From: Actinospica durhamensis
GTDB taxonomy: Bacteria; Actinomycetota; Actinomycetes; Streptomycetales; Catenulisporaceae
Reading direction: 5' to 3'
Assembly (NCBI RefSeq): GCF_018139695.1
Contig: NZ_JAGSOG010000001.1
Location: 52,646-116,645, forward strand
Length of the DNA stretch: 64,000 nt
The notes under the pieces are model-generated. The model saw nothing but the letters and a program-made list of their open reading frames with translations, was not told the DNA's origin and did no database searches. Positions 34,919 through 43,534 of the stretch are shown piece after piece. A program made the translations under genes and the position numbers. Each line of letters starts with the position of its first letter. Position 1 is the first letter of the stretch.

Positions 34919-35892
34919 GAGCGGCGTCCCACCACGGCGAGCAGGAACACCGGGCCGCCGAGCACGGCCGTGACGATGCCGACTTCGAGTTCTGCCGGAC
35001 GTGCCACGACGCGACCGAGGACGTCGGCGCCGAGCAGCAGCACCGGGGCCAGGATCGCGCAGTAGGGCAGGATTCTGGGCAGGCTGGGGCCGGTGAACCG
35101 GGAGGCGAGACGGGGGATCATCAGCCCTACGAACACGATCGGGCCGCAGGCGGCGGTGGCGGCGCCGCACAGCAGCACGATGGCGAGGATCGCGACGGCG
35201 CGGGTCAGGGCGGGTCGGCCGCCGAGCGAGGTGGCCGCGTCGTCGCCGAGGGCGAGCGCGTCCAGCGGGCGGGCGCAGCCGGCCGCGAGCAGGGCGCCGA
35301 GCAGCAGAAACGGCGCGATCCGGGTGACAGTGGGGAAATCCGCGTCGGCGAGGGAGCCCACGGTCCAGAACCGCATCCGGTCGAGGGCGTCGGTGTCGAG
35401 CAACTCGACCGCGCCGACGTAGGCGTACAGGGCGGCGTTGACGGCGGTGCCGGCCAGGGCGAGGCGGGCCGGGCTGCCGACGCCGCTGCCGCCGATCAGG
35501 TAGATGAGCACGGAGATGAGCCCCGCTCCGGCCAGGGCGAACCAGATCAGGCCGCCCAGGCCGGATATGCCGAACAGCGCGGTGGCCGTGACGACGGCGG
35601 CCGAAGCCCCCGCGTTGACGCCGAGCAGGCCCGGGTCGGCGAGCGGATTGCGGGTCAGGGCCTGCATCAGCGCGCCCGCGACACCGAGGGCCGCGCCGAC
35701 GAGCAGGCCGAGCACGGTGCGGGGCAGGCGCATCTGACGCACCACCGGATAGGCGCTGGAGGCCGGGTCGGTCAGGCCGTGCCAGACGGCCGCCGGGGAC
35801 AGCGGCAGTGCTCCGATCGCGAGGCTCAGCAGACAGATCACGCACAGCACGCCGAGCGCTGCCGGTATGCCGAGGGCGCGGCGGTGCGTCAT
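34915..35892 (-). CDS. Iron-siderophore ABC transporter permease (first)
   Basis: A 325-residue FecCD-type permease: QMRLPRTVLGLLVGAALGVA, GALMQALTRNPLADPGLLGV and later CGPIVFVGLMIPRLASRFTG are family motifs. It is the first gene of the leftward operon; the iron box lies 25 bases upstream of its ATG, so iron-replete repression by an IdeR/DmdR-type protein is expected. Confidence 0.94.
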   Translation of the reverse strand: MTHRRALGIPAALGVLCVICLLSLAIGALPLSPAAVWHGLTDPASSAYPVVRQMRLPRTVLGLLVGAALGVAGALMQALTRNPLADPGLLGVNAGASAAVVTATALFGISGLGGLIWFALAGAGLISVLIYLIGGSGVGSPARLALAGTAVNAALYAYVGAVELLDTDALDRMRFWTVGSLADADFPTVTRIAPFLLLGALLAAGCARPLDALALGDDAATSLGGRPALTRAVAILAIVLLCGAATAACGPIVFVGLMIPRLASRFTGPSLPRILPYCAILAPVLLLGADVLGRVVARPAELEVGIVTAVLGGPVFLLAVVGRRS

Positions 35893-35917
35893 GGGGCTCC
35901 TGTGGTCGCTGTGAATA

Positions 35918-35937
35918 AGGTTAGGCTACCCTAACCT
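35918..35937. promoter_or_regulatory. IdeR/DmdR iron box between divergent siderophore genes
   Basis: AGGTTAGGCTACCCTAACCT: perfect 8-base arms around CTAC, closely matching the TTAGGTTAGGCTAACCTAA consensus. It sits between the permease operon and the binding-protein gene and can repress both. Confidence 0.85.
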
Positions 35938-36044
35938 CAATCGCGGCCCCTTCGACCCCGTCGAAGACCGGCGCCCCCGCCGACGCCGCGCCCGCGAATC
36001 CGTCTGAATCCGCCTGGATCCGCCCGAGAAACCGAGGTAACGCC

Positions 36045-37109
36045 ATGCCCCTGTCCGTCCCGATCCCCACGCTCCGCGACGCGGCACCGACCCGCCGCCG
36101 CCTGCTCCGCACCAGTGTCGGCGCCGGGCTCGGGGTGGGCGCGGCGGGGCTGCTGAGCGCGTGTGGTCTGGCGAACTCGGGCAGCGCCGATCCCTCGGCC
36201 TCGAGTTCGGCTTCGGGTCCGTTCGCCTTCACCGACGACCGCGGTACCGCCGTGCGCCTGAGCTCCTCGCCGACTCGCGTGGTCGCGTACATCGACACGG
36301 CGGCGGCGCTCTACGACTTCGGCGTGACCGACCGGATCGTGGGCGTGTTCGGGCCGACCACCCAGTCCGACGGCTCGCCCGACCCGATGGCCGGCAGCCT
36401 CCCGGTGGACAAGGTGACTGTCCTCGGGCAGGCGTGGGGGGAGTTCGACGTGCAGAAGTACGCGACGCTCAATCCGCAGCTGCTGGTCACCAACATGTGG
36501 GAGAAGGACGCGCTCTGGTACGTGCCGGACGAGAGCGAGGCTACGATCCTGAAGCTGGCGCCCAGCATAGGGATCACCGTCACCAGCACGCCGCTGACCG
36601 AGCCGCTCGCCCGCTACGAGAAGCTCGCCGGGCTGCTCGGCGCCGATCTGACGGCCTCGGCCGTGGTCTCGGCGAAGTCCTCCTTCCAGCAGGCCGCGGA
36701 GAAGCTGCGCACCATCGCCAAGTCGCAGAGCTCGATCAAGGTGATGGCCGCCTCGGCCAGTGCCGACCTGCTCTACGTGGCCGACCCGACCGTCTACCCG
36801 GACCTGACCTACTTCGCCTCGCTCGGTGTGCAGTTCGTGCGGCCGACAAAGGTGGTCGGCGGCTTCTTCGAGAGCCTGAGCTGGGAGAACGCGGACAAGT
36901 ACGAGGCCGATCTGATCCTGCTCGACGACCGCAGCTCCGCGCTGCAGCCGAAGGACCTGACCGGCAAGCCGGTCTGGTCCCGGATGCCCGCGGTCAAGGC
37001 CGAGCAGATCGTGGGCTGGGCCAGCGAGCTGCGCTACTCCTATACCGCCCTCGCGCCCGTGGTCTCCGGTTTCGCCACGGCGCTCTCCTCCGCCCGGAAG
37101 GTCGCCTGA
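36045..37109 (+). CDS. Iron-siderophore ABC transporter substrate-binding lipoprotein
   Basis: A 354-residue FepB/FhuD-like binding protein. The N-terminus TRRRLLRTS with a hydrophobic run and lipobox LLSACG suggests export, perhaps by Tat, and lipidation. The mature part has the DDRGTAVRLSSSPTRVVAYI strand, then VFGPTTQSDGS and WGEFDVQKYATLNPQLLV typical of type III binding proteins. Divergent from the permease operon across the iron box. The siderophore reductase gene starts one base after its stop, so the two are co-transcribed. Confidence 0.93.
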   Translation: MPLSVPIPTLRDAAPTRRRLLRTSVGAGLGVGAAGLLSACGLANSGSADPSASSSASGPFAFTDDRGTAVRLSSSPTRVVAYIDTAAALYDFGVTDRIVGVFGPTTQSDGSPDPMAGSLPVDKVTVLGQAWGEFDVQKYATLNPQLLVTNMWEKDALWYVPDESEATILKLAPSIGITVTSTPLTEPLARYEKLAGLLGADLTASAVVSAKSSFQQAAEKLRTIAKSQSSIKVMAASASADLLYVADPTVYPDLTYFASLGVQFVRPTKVVGGFFESLSWENADKYEADLILLDDRSSALQPKDLTGKPVWSRMPAVKAEQIVGWASELRYSYTALAPVVSGFATALSSARKVA

Positions 37110-37110
37110 G

Positions 37111-37962
37111 ATGTTCCGCTTCTTCGACCTCGAAGTCGCCCGGACCCGCCGGCTCAGCCCGGGGATGCAGCGCGTGACCTTCCGCGGCGCGCAGCCCGGC
37201 GGCCTGGCCGAATTCGCCTCGGGGGGCCGGGATCAACGCTTCAAGCTCTTCCTGCCGCGGCCCGAGTCCGACGGGCCCACCCTGCCGGTCCCGGTGCAGG
37301 CCGGCGAGCAGTGGTACGCGGCGTGGCGGGCGCAGGACCCGGCTCAGCGTTCGATCATGCGCACGTACACGGTGCGCGAGCAGCGCCGCGAGTTCGGGGA
37401 GATCGACGTCGACTTCGCCCTGCACGCCGAGCCGGGGCCGGCCGCACGGTGGGCCGGCGGCTGCCTGGCCGGGGACCGGCTCTTCGCACTCGGGCCGACG
37501 GACTGGGAGAACGGGGGCGTGGACTTCCGGCCGCCGGCCGGCACGGACGTGGTGCTGCTGGCGGGCGACGAGTCCGCGCTGCCCGCGATCGGCGGCATCC
37601 TCGCCCATCTCGGCGCCGGCCTGCGGGTGCGCGCCTGGATCGAGGTCGGGCATCCGGAGGACGTGCAGGACCTGCCGACCTGGGCCGACGCCGAGATCAA
37701 CTGGCTGATCCGGGACGCCGGGACGCGGCTGACCGAGGCCGTGCGCGCGGCGGATCCCGCTGCCCTGCAGCCGTACGCGTGGATCGCGGGCGAGTCGGGC
37801 GAGGTCAGGAAGCTGCGGCGGTACCTGGTCGGGGACGGGAACCTGGACCGCCGCCACGTCACCTTCACCGGCTATTGGCGCCGCGGCGCGACCGAAGAGG
37901 ACCTGCTCGAGGAGGCGACCGCGCCGATATCCGCGCGCGCGAGCGCGACCGCCGCGTCATGA
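37111..37962 (+). CDS. Siderophore-interacting protein (FAD-dependent ferric reductase)
   Basis: A 283-residue SIP-family flavoprotein that releases iron from imported siderophores by reduction. Residues 1-110 are the FAD-binding barrel (MQRVTFRGAQPGGLAEFASG, MRTYTVREQRRE); the rest is the NAD(P)H lobe (VVLLAGDESALPAIGGILAH, AWIAGESGEVRKLRRYLVGD, FTGYWRRGATEEDL). The WIAGE and GYW-R-G motifs are family signatures. It completes the uptake locus; no siderophore biosynthesis genes are nearby. Confidence 0.93.
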   Translation: MFRFFDLEVARTRRLSPGMQRVTFRGAQPGGLAEFASGGRDQRFKLFLPRPESDGPTLPVPVQAGEQWYAAWRAQDPAQRSIMRTYTVREQRREFGEIDVDFALHAEPGPAARWAGGCLAGDRLFALGPTDWENGGVDFRPPAGTDVVLLAGDESALPAIGGILAHLGAGLRVRAWIEVGHPEDVQDLPTWADAEINWLIRDAGTRLTEAVRAADPAALQPYAWIAGESGEVRKLRRYLVGDGNLDRRHVTFTGYWRRGATEEDLLEEATAPISARASATAAS

Positions 37963-37969
37963 TGGGCTG

Positions 37970-38509
37970 ATGCCGACGATCGAGACGCCTCGCCTGATCC
38001 TGCGTGTGCCGAAGCACGACGACATCGAGGCCTTCGACGAGATGGACGCTGATCCGGAGGTCATGCGCTGGATCGGCGACGGCCGCGTCCACGAGCGGAC
38101 GAAGGAGCGGTCAGCCGGGCTGATCGACCGTGTCCGCAGTGGCTGGGAGGAGCGCGGTTACGGGCTGATCGCCGCGACCGCGCGCGAGTCCGGCGAGGTC
38201 CTCGGGTGGGTCACCCTGGCCGCGCCCGACTTCCTGCCGGAGGTGCTGCCCGCGGTCGAGATCGGCTGGCGGTTCCGGCGGCGGCACTGGGGACGCGGCT
38301 ACGCCACCGAGGCGGCGCGTCCGATGCTGCACTACGCCTTCACCGAGGTCGGCCTCGACCGAGTACTGAGCCTGCCGCGGGTGGAGAACGCCGCGTCCCG
38401 CCGGGTCATGGAGAAGCTGGGCCTCGGCTACACGCGCGAGACCGTGGTGCCGGGCAACGGAACCACGGTCGCGATCTACGCGCTCGACCGCGCGCGGTAC
38501 CTGGAGTAG
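37970..38509 (+). CDS. GNAT acetyltransferase, RimJ/RimL type
   Basis: A 179-residue GNAT protein: TPRLILRVPKHDDIEAF at the start, EIGWRFRRRHWGRGYATEAA as the acetyl-CoA loop and VLSLPRVENAASRRVMEKLG late, all typical of RimJ/RimL-like enzymes. Substrate unknown. It begins seven bases after the siderophore reductase stop and could be read through from it. A 15-base minisatellite lies downstream. Confidence 0.93.
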   Translation: MPTIETPRLILRVPKHDDIEAFDEMDADPEVMRWIGDGRVHERTKERSAGLIDRVRSGWEERGYGLIAATARESGEVLGWVTLAAPDFLPEVLPAVEIGWRFRRRHWGRGYATEAARPMLHYAFTEVGLDRVLSLPRVENAASRRVMEKLGLGYTRETVVPGNGTTVAIYALDRARYLE

Positions 38510-38571
38510 CCGCGGTAGGCCCGCCGCCTACTCCTGCGCACCGGCGTCGGCGCCGCGTCGGTTCGACGTGC

Positions 38572-38661
38572 CAGATCGTGGCGCGTCAGATCGTGGCGCA
38601 TCAGATCGTGGCGCATCAGATCGTGGCGCATCAGATCGTGGCGCATCAGATTATGACGCGT
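38572..38661. repeat. 15-base minisatellite between convergent genes
   Basis: Six head-to-tail units of CAGATCGTGGCGCAT, four nearly perfect and the last degenerate (CAGATTATGACGCGT), fill the space between two convergent GNAT genes. The final base touches the stop codon of the right-hand gene. No spacers, so it is not a CRISPR. A copy-number-variable tract is likely. Confidence 0.9.
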
Positions 38662-39104
38662 CAGATCACCTCGGGCATCGCCTCGGGTACGGCCTCCGGC
38701 ATGGCCGCCTCGGGCTCGAGCACCTGCTCGAGCTGCTTCGACTCGTCCCGGTGCAGCAGCCGCATGGTCTGGTCGGCGGCGAGCAGCGAGGTGACCGCCG
38801 CGATCTCGCCGGCCTTGGGCGTGCGCACGACGTCCCGGTAGGCCGGGTGCAGGTCCGCCCAGCGGCGGGCGAACGGGCACAGCGCCAGCACGGTGTAGCC
38901 GTGCGCCCTGGCCTCGTCGAACACCCGCCGCACCAGCAGCGAGCCGATACCCAGGTCGTGGCGGTCCTGATCCACCTCGACATGGGGCAGCAGCACTGTC
39001 TCGCGCACCTGGATCCAGCTGGCATAGCCGATCCGCCTGCCCTCCACATAGGCGGCGAAACGGTTGTGATCCTCGCGCTCGTCCAGGATCTCCATCGTCG
39101 TCAT
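38661..39104 (-). CDS. GNAT acetyltransferase
   Basis: A 147-residue GCN5-type protein: FAAYVEGRRIGYASWIQV, VLLPHVEVDQDRHDLGIGSL, LVRRVFDEARAHGYTVLALC and the end FARRWADLHPAYRDVV fit the YjdJ-like small GNAT branch. About 30 Glu/Pro/Ala-rich residues (LEPEAAMPEAVPEAMPEVI) form an unusual C-terminal tail. The ATG at 39104 has GGGAG upstream; the frame is open to 39197. The stop codon abuts the minisatellite, so the tail may have grown by repeat slippage. Confidence 0.85.
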   Translation of the reverse strand: MTTMEILDEREDHNRFAAYVEGRRIGYASWIQVRETVLLPHVEVDQDRHDLGIGSLLVRRVFDEARAHGYTVLALCPFARRWADLHPAYRDVVRTPKAGEIAAVTSLLAADQTMRLLHRDESKQLEQVLEPEAAMPEAVPEAMPEVI

Positions 39105-39135
39105 CGCGGCTCCCGCCTTTCTCTCTCCACCAGTT

Positions 39136-39678
39136 TTATCGGGCCGGTTCGGCTCCGCAGGTCGGACAGGCCTGCCCGGATGACCCCCTGGGCGCACCGC
39201 ACTCGGGACACAGGCGGGGAAGCAGGCAGGCGGGTTCGCCGCCCTCGCCCTCCTCCTCGCGTGCCTCGAGCCGGCGCAGGGCCTCGGGGTCGCTCGGCAG
39301 TCGGATGCGCATTCCGGCGCGCTTCCTGTGCGTGGTCAGGTAGGCCAGGCCGCCCGGCCCGGCCTCGAGGGCCCGCTGCGAACCGCGCGGCAGCCACAGC
39401 ACCACGTACGGCGCCAACGCCAGCGTGCCCTCGTCGGTGTGCACCGCCCCGTCACCGGACAACACCACGAGCAGCACGTCCACGTCCGGCTCGCGGTGCA
39501 GTTCGACGCGGTGGTTCGGCGGCAGCCGGATCAGGTTGGCGTCGAGTTGGCGCTCTGCCTCCTCCAGCCGCCACAGCGCGCCGGACGGCTGCGGGCCGCA
39601 CTGCGGGCTCTGCGCCGAGGACAGCAGCCGGTCGAACTCGGCGAGCACGCGCGGTCGTGGGGCGGAGCGCTCGGTCAT
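39136..39678 (-). CDS. Cupin-like protein with C-terminal zinc ribbon
   Basis: A 180-residue protein. Residues 45-115 form a cupin-like barrel (HRVELHREPDVDVLLVVLSG, GAVHTDEGTLALAPYVVLWL). The C-terminus carries two CxxC pairs, CPECGAP and CPTCGAE, a zinc ribbon. The start overlaps the ClC gene stop as ATGA, so it is the third member of a MarR-ClC-cupin operon. A sensor or metal-binding accessory role for the channel is possible but unproven. Confidence 0.82.
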   Translation of the reverse strand: MTERSAPRPRVLAEFDRLLSSAQSPQCGPQPSGALWRLEEAERQLDANLIRLPPNHRVELHREPDVDVLLVVLSGDGAVHTDEGTLALAPYVVLWLPRGSQRALEAGPGGLAYLTTHRKRAGMRIRLPSDPEALRRLEAREEEGEGGEPACLLPRLCPECGAPRGSSGQACPTCGAEPAR

Positions 39679-41597
39679 GATCCCTCACTGGTCACGGTCG
39701 TGGTCGCGGCGGCGGATGCGGTGGCGCTCGCCGCCGCGACCACCGTCACCGGAAGCGGGAGTTGCTCTCGCGGCGGCTCGACGCCGGGCCGGGCGAGCAG
39801 GTGCCGCTGCCGGTGGTGCTCCTCGCGGTGGTCCTCGCGGCGCGCGTGCAGCAGCTGGGTGAGGGTGACCACGCCGAGCAGCCGGGTCGGGTCGGCCCGG
39901 TCCACGACGGGAGCCCTGGTGGTGCTGTGCAAGGCGAACGCGTTGACCACCTCGCGAAGCGTCTGGTCTGCGTGAATCACTGTACGCGCGGGCCTGGCCA
40001 GATCGCCCACGGTGCGCGCGGTGGCCGGGGACCGCTCCGTACCGGCGGCCAGCAGCTCTCGGTGGGTGAGTATCCCGGTCAGCGCGCCGTATGCGTCGAT
40101 GACCGGATAGAGCGCGGGCTCGCGCCGCGGTTCGGTCGTGACCGGCACGCGCGCTCGCAGCACCTGCTCGAGCGGATCGTCGGCACGCAGCGTGACCGGG
40201 TTCGTGGTCATCACCTCGCGGGCGAAGAAGATCTCCAGCGGGTCGGTGGAGTACTCGCGGGTCAGGTGCAGGCCGCGGCGCGCGATCTTCTCGGTGAGCA
40301 CGGAACGCTTGAGCAGCAGCACCGAGAGCAGGTAGGCGCTGACCGACGCGACGAGCAGCGGCACCAGGTCGTTCCAGGCGTGGGTCAGCTCCAGGGTGAA
40401 GACGATGCCGGTGAGCGGGGAGCGCATCACCCCGCCGACCACCGCGGCCAGGCCCGCCATCGCCCAGAAGCCGGGGAAGACGTGCGGCAGCAGGTCCCCC
40501 TCGAGTGCGCCGAGGGCGCCGCCGATCATGAACACCGGGGCCAGCACGCCGCCCGAGGTGCCGGAGCCGAGCGAGAACGACCAGATCAGGGTTTTGACGA
40601 TGAGGATGCCGAGGATCAGGCTCAGCCCGGCCCGGCCGGTCAGCAGCCGGTCGATCACGTCGTAGCCCACGCCCAGCGCGCTCGGCTCGAACAGGCCGCC
40701 GACGCCGATGACCAGGCCGCCGATCGCGGGCCACCACATCCAGTGGATCGGGAGCCTGCCGAAGGCGTCCTCGAACAGGTAGACCAGCCCGGTGGCGCCG
40801 ATCGCGAGCAGACCGCCGGTCACGCCCGGAATCAGGGCCAGGGTGACGGCGGCGGGCCCGGGGTGCACGAGCGTGGCGACCGGGAAGACCGGCGCGGTGC
40901 CGAGCAGCCAGCCGCGGCAGACCACGGACACGGTCACGGCCGCGCCGACCGGTATCAGGCTCCGTGGACGCCATTCGAACAGCAGCAGCTCCACCGCGAG
41001 CAGCACCGAGGCGAGCGGGGCGTTGAAGGTGGCCGCCATGCCGGCCGCGGCGCCGGAGACCAGCAGGGTCTTGCGTTCGTCCGCGGTGAGATTCAGGGCC
41101 TGGGCCAGGATCGAGCCGACCGCGCCCCCGGTCATGATGATCGGGCCCTCCGCGCCGAACGGCCCGCCGCTGCCGATGCTCACGGCCGCCGAGATCGGCT
41201 TGAGGATGGCCACCCGCGGCGCCACCCGACTGCCGCCGGTCAGGATCGCCTCGATGGCCTCGGGCATGCCGTGGCCGCGGATCTTCTCGGAGCCGAAGCG
41301 GGCCATCAGCCCGACCACCAGGCCGCCGGCGATCGGCGCGCACAGCACCAGCAGCGGGTCGTGGCGACCCGAGCCGGGGGCGACCAGGGCGGTCGAGACG
41401 CGTTGGAAGAACACGAGGTTGGTGATCAGGCCGATCAGCCGCAGCAGCAGGAAGGAGGCGAGCGCGCCCGCGCCGCCGACGAGCAGCGCGAGGCCGGTGA
41501 TCGGCACGACGCGGGGGTCGACGTCGAAGTCGCCGAGGTGCGCGGGGCGTTCGCGCGGCGCGGCGCCGGGCGCGCGGGTCGCGGCAGCGGGGATCAC
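39675..41597 (-). CDS. ClC-family chloride channel/antiporter with CBS domains
   Basis: A 640-residue protein. Residues 30-450 are the ClC membrane domain (about 10-12 hydrophobic helices) with GSGGPFGAEGPIIMTGG as the anion-selectivity motif, LVSGAAAGMAATFNAPLASV and SGTSGGVLAPVFMIGG. Residues 460-600 hold two CBS domains (MTTNPVTLRADDPLEQVLRA and TVIHADQTLREVVNAFAL) that would sense nucleotides. The C-terminus has a His/Arg/Glu-rich run. Four-base overlaps with both neighbours show tight coupling to MarR and the cupin. Confidence 0.92.
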   Translation of the reverse strand: MIPAAATRAPGAAPRERPAHLGDFDVDPRVVPITGLALLVGGAGALASFLLLRLIGLITNLVFFQRVSTALVAPGSGRHDPLLVLCAPIAGGLVVGLMARFGSEKIRGHGMPEAIEAILTGGSRVAPRVAILKPISAAVSIGSGGPFGAEGPIIMTGGAVGSILAQALNLTADERKTLLVSGAAAGMAATFNAPLASVLLAVELLLFEWRPRSLIPVGAAVTVSVVCRGWLLGTAPVFPVATLVHPGPAAVTLALIPGVTGGLLAIGATGLVYLFEDAFGRLPIHWMWWPAIGGLVIGVGGLFEPSALGVGYDVIDRLLTGRAGLSLILGILIVKTLIWSFSLGSGTSGGVLAPVFMIGGALGALEGDLLPHVFPGFWAMAGLAAVVGGVMRSPLTGIVFTLELTHAWNDLVPLLVASVSAYLLSVLLLKRSVLTEKIARRGLHLTREYSTDPLEIFFAREVMTTNPVTLRADDPLEQVLRARVPVTTEPRREPALYPVIDAYGALTGILTHRELLAAGTERSPATARTVGDLARPARTVIHADQTLREVVNAFALHSTTRAPVVDRADPTRLLGVVTLTQLLHARREDHREEHHRQRHLLARPGVEPPREQLPLPVTVVAAASATASAAATTTVTSEGS

Positions 41598-42133
41598 AGC
41601 GCCACCGGCCCGTTCTCCGCCGCTTCCACCGCGGCGTCCCCGGCGAGGCGCACGAAGCGCTCTGCCGCGTCCGCCGCGTGCGCGCGCTGCTCGGCCGACA
41701 TCAGGTCGAGGACCGATTCGAGCAGCCGGTGCCGCCGCGCCAGCACGGCCGCGACCACCTCCCGGCCGGCCGCGGTGACCTCGACCGTGACGATGCTGCG
41801 GCTGTGCGAATCCGCCCCGCGCGCGACGTACCCGGCCGCCTCGAGCCGGTCCACCAGCCGGGTGACCGAGGAGGCGGCCGCGCCCAGCGCGGCGGCGAGG
41901 GTGGAGGAGGGCACTCGGCCGAGGCCATCGAGCGTCCGCAGCAGCCGGAACTGCGAGACGGTGACGGCCCCGTCGAGTGCGTCGAGGCTCTGCGCGGTCA
42001 CGCCCACCAGCGCCCGGGTCAGGCGCTCGAAGGCGGCCACGTCAGGGCGCGGGCCGCCGCGCGGGCTCGACCCGCTCGCCGGCGCCGCGGTCTCGGCGTC
42101 TGTCTCCGTGTTCGTCCCCGTGTCTGTCTTCAC
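41594..42133 (-). CDS. MarR family transcriptional regulator
   Basis: A 179-residue MarR protein. After a 35-residue polar N-terminus come helix FERLTRALVGVTAQSLDALD, the winged helix (VTVSQFRLLRTLDGLG, PSSTLAAALGAAASSVTRLV, DRLEAAGYVARGADSHSRSI) and the dimer helices. It heads the MarR-ClC-cupin operon and overlaps ClC by four bases. An inverted repeat lies in front of it; the signal and natural target are unknown. Confidence 0.9.
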   Translation of the reverse strand: MKTDTGTNTETDAETAAPASGSSPRGGPRPDVAAFERLTRALVGVTAQSLDALDGAVTVSQFRLLRTLDGLGRVPSSTLAAALGAAASSVTRLVDRLEAAGYVARGADSHSRSIVTVEVTAAGREVVAAVLARRHRLLESVLDLMSAEQRAHAADAAERFVRLAGDAAVEAAENGPVAL

Positions 42134-42155
42134 AAGGACAATGGTTATTCATAGA

Positions 42156-42178
42156 AACATTTGCTGTCAACAAGTGTT
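42156..42178. promoter_or_regulatory. Inverted repeat upstream of marR
   Basis: AACATTTG at 42156-42163 and CAAGTGTT at 42171-42178 are near-perfect inverted arms (one mismatch) in an AT-rich tract 23 bases before the marR start, overlapping the end of the MFS gene. It is a plausible MarR operator. Confidence 0.5.
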
Positions 42179-43432
42179 GTCGGCGCGTAGGGGTGTGCAG
42201 GGGGCCTGCCGGGTCTCGGACGCGGCCGACGCCTCGCCGAGCGGCCGCCACGCGCACACCGCGACCACCAGCATGGCCGCGCCCGCGATCCAGAACGGCA
42301 TGGTCAACCCGGCCAGCCCGGCCACCAGTGCGCCGAGCAGCGTGCCGATCGCCGCGCCGCCGAGATCGCACAGGATGCGCACGCTGCCCACCCGTCCACG
42401 CAGTTCGTCCGGCACGCGCTGCTGGTAGAGCGTGGCCGCGAGCGAACCCCAGACCATCGTGTGGACGCCGAAGACGACGAGCGTGACCGCGACGATCCAC
42501 GCGTGCGTCGACGCGGCGAGCACGAGGTGGGTGAGCGCCTCGACGAACAGCCCGGCCCGCAGCAGGCTCGTCGCACCGAACCTTCGCCTGAGCCGGCGGA
42601 CCGAGAGCGTGCCGAGCGTGCCACCGACGGCGAACGTGGTCAGCAGCAGCCCGTATCCGAGGTCTGTCAGGCCGAGTCGCCGATGGACGTAGAGGACGAA
42701 GATGGAGAACGCGCCGCAGAACGCGACGTTGCCCAAGCCCATGGCGATGGAGATCGTGCGCAGGACGCGTTGACGTGCCAGCCAGCGGATTCCGGTGGTG
42801 AGGTCGGTGCGCAGACGCGGGCGCGGCGTCGGGGTCGGCTTCGCAGTCGGCACCTTGGCCGGACGCAGGGTCGCGACGAGTGCCGCGGCAACGAGGAACG
42901 TCAGCGCGTCGGTGCCGAACGGAGCCCCGACCCAGAGCGCGAAGAGCCAGGCTCCGAGCGGCTTGGACAGGAACTGGTTGCCGATGTTGAAGGTGAGCGA
43001 GAGCCGGGCGTTGGCCTCGGCGAGCCGGTCGGGCGCGACGAGTGCGGGCAGCAGGGCGGAACTCGCGTTGTCGGCGAGCGTGTCCGCGGTGCCGAGGGTG
43101 AAGAAGACGGCGTAGACCAGCGGCAGTGTCACCGCGTCGAGCGCCGCGGCTCCGGAGAGCAGGCCCAGCGCGGCCGCGCGCACCAGGTTGACCCCCGCGA
43201 CCAGGCGGCGGCGGTCGAACCGGTCCACGTACACCCCGCTGATCAGGCCGAACAGCAGCCAGGGCACTTGCAGGGCGAAGGCCGCGAGGGCGACCGCGGC
43301 CGGATCGCGGGTGATCGAGGCGACCAGCATGGGTCCGGCGGCGAGCGTGACGCCGTCGCCGATCGTGGAGATGGTGGATGCGGCCCAGAGCATGCGGAAT
43401 CCCGCGCCGAGCGGCGCGTTTCGGGCAGACAA
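42167..43432 (-). CDS. MFS exporter (12-TM) with a regulatory leader
   Basis: A 421-residue MFS_3-type exporter with about 12 hydrophobic helices: FRMLWAASTISTIGDGVTLA, GVYVDRFDRRRLVAGVNLVR as motif A, LSLTFNIGNQFLSKPLGAWL, and a central basic loop. Such proteins confer macrolide or tetracycline-like resistance in actinomycetes. The start is TTG at 43432 with GAGGAG ten bases upstream. That Shine-Dalgarno lies within a long hairpin, and a 20-codon ORF precedes it, which suggests drug-responsive translational attenuation. Natural substrate unknown. Confidence 0.9.
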   Translation of the reverse strand: MSARNAPLGAGFRMLWAASTISTIGDGVTLAAGPMLVASITRDPAAVALAAFALQVPWLLFGLISGVYVDRFDRRRLVAGVNLVRAAALGLLSGAAALDAVTLPLVYAVFFTLGTADTLADNASSALLPALVAPDRLAEANARLSLTFNIGNQFLSKPLGAWLFALWVGAPFGTDALTFLVAAALVATLRPAKVPTAKPTPTPRPRLRTDLTTGIRWLARQRVLRTISIAMGLGNVAFCGAFSIFVLYVHRRLGLTDLGYGLLLTTFAVGGTLGTLSVRRLRRRFGATSLLRAGLFVEALTHLVLAASTHAWIVAVTLVVFGVHTMVWGSLAATLYQQRVPDELRGRVGSVRILCDLGGAAIGTLLGALVAGLAGLTMPFWIAGAAMLVVAVCAWRPLGEASAASETRQAPCTPLRADNTC

Positions 43433-43437
43433 GGATG

Positions 43438-43491
43438 GCTCCTCGGTGGAGGGAGACGGTCGGAAGTCCGTGTCCGTCTCGCCGAAGGAGC
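43438..43491 (-). promoter_or_regulatory. RBS-sequestering hairpin before the MFS exporter
   Basis: On the transcript, GCTCCTTCGG (43491-43482) pairs with CCGAGGAGC (43446-43438), which contains the exporter Shine-Dalgarno, with one bulge. An inner helix GAGACGG (43480-43474) / CCGTCTC (43459-43453) extends it. Confidence 0.6.
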
Positions 43492-43534
43492 TGCGGCGCG
43501 GGGCGTCAGTGCCCTGCGTCTGGGCGCGGCCGCG

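Noticed and set aside
38572..38661. CRISPR-like array
   Set aside because: Units of 15 bases are directly adjacent without spacers and no cas genes are present; it is a minisatellite.
39762..42428. An 888-codon plus-strand frame opposite ClC and MarR
   Set aside because: It runs antisense to genes with clear motifs, has Arg/Gly/Asp-rich composition from GC-rich complementary codons, and no recognisable domains.
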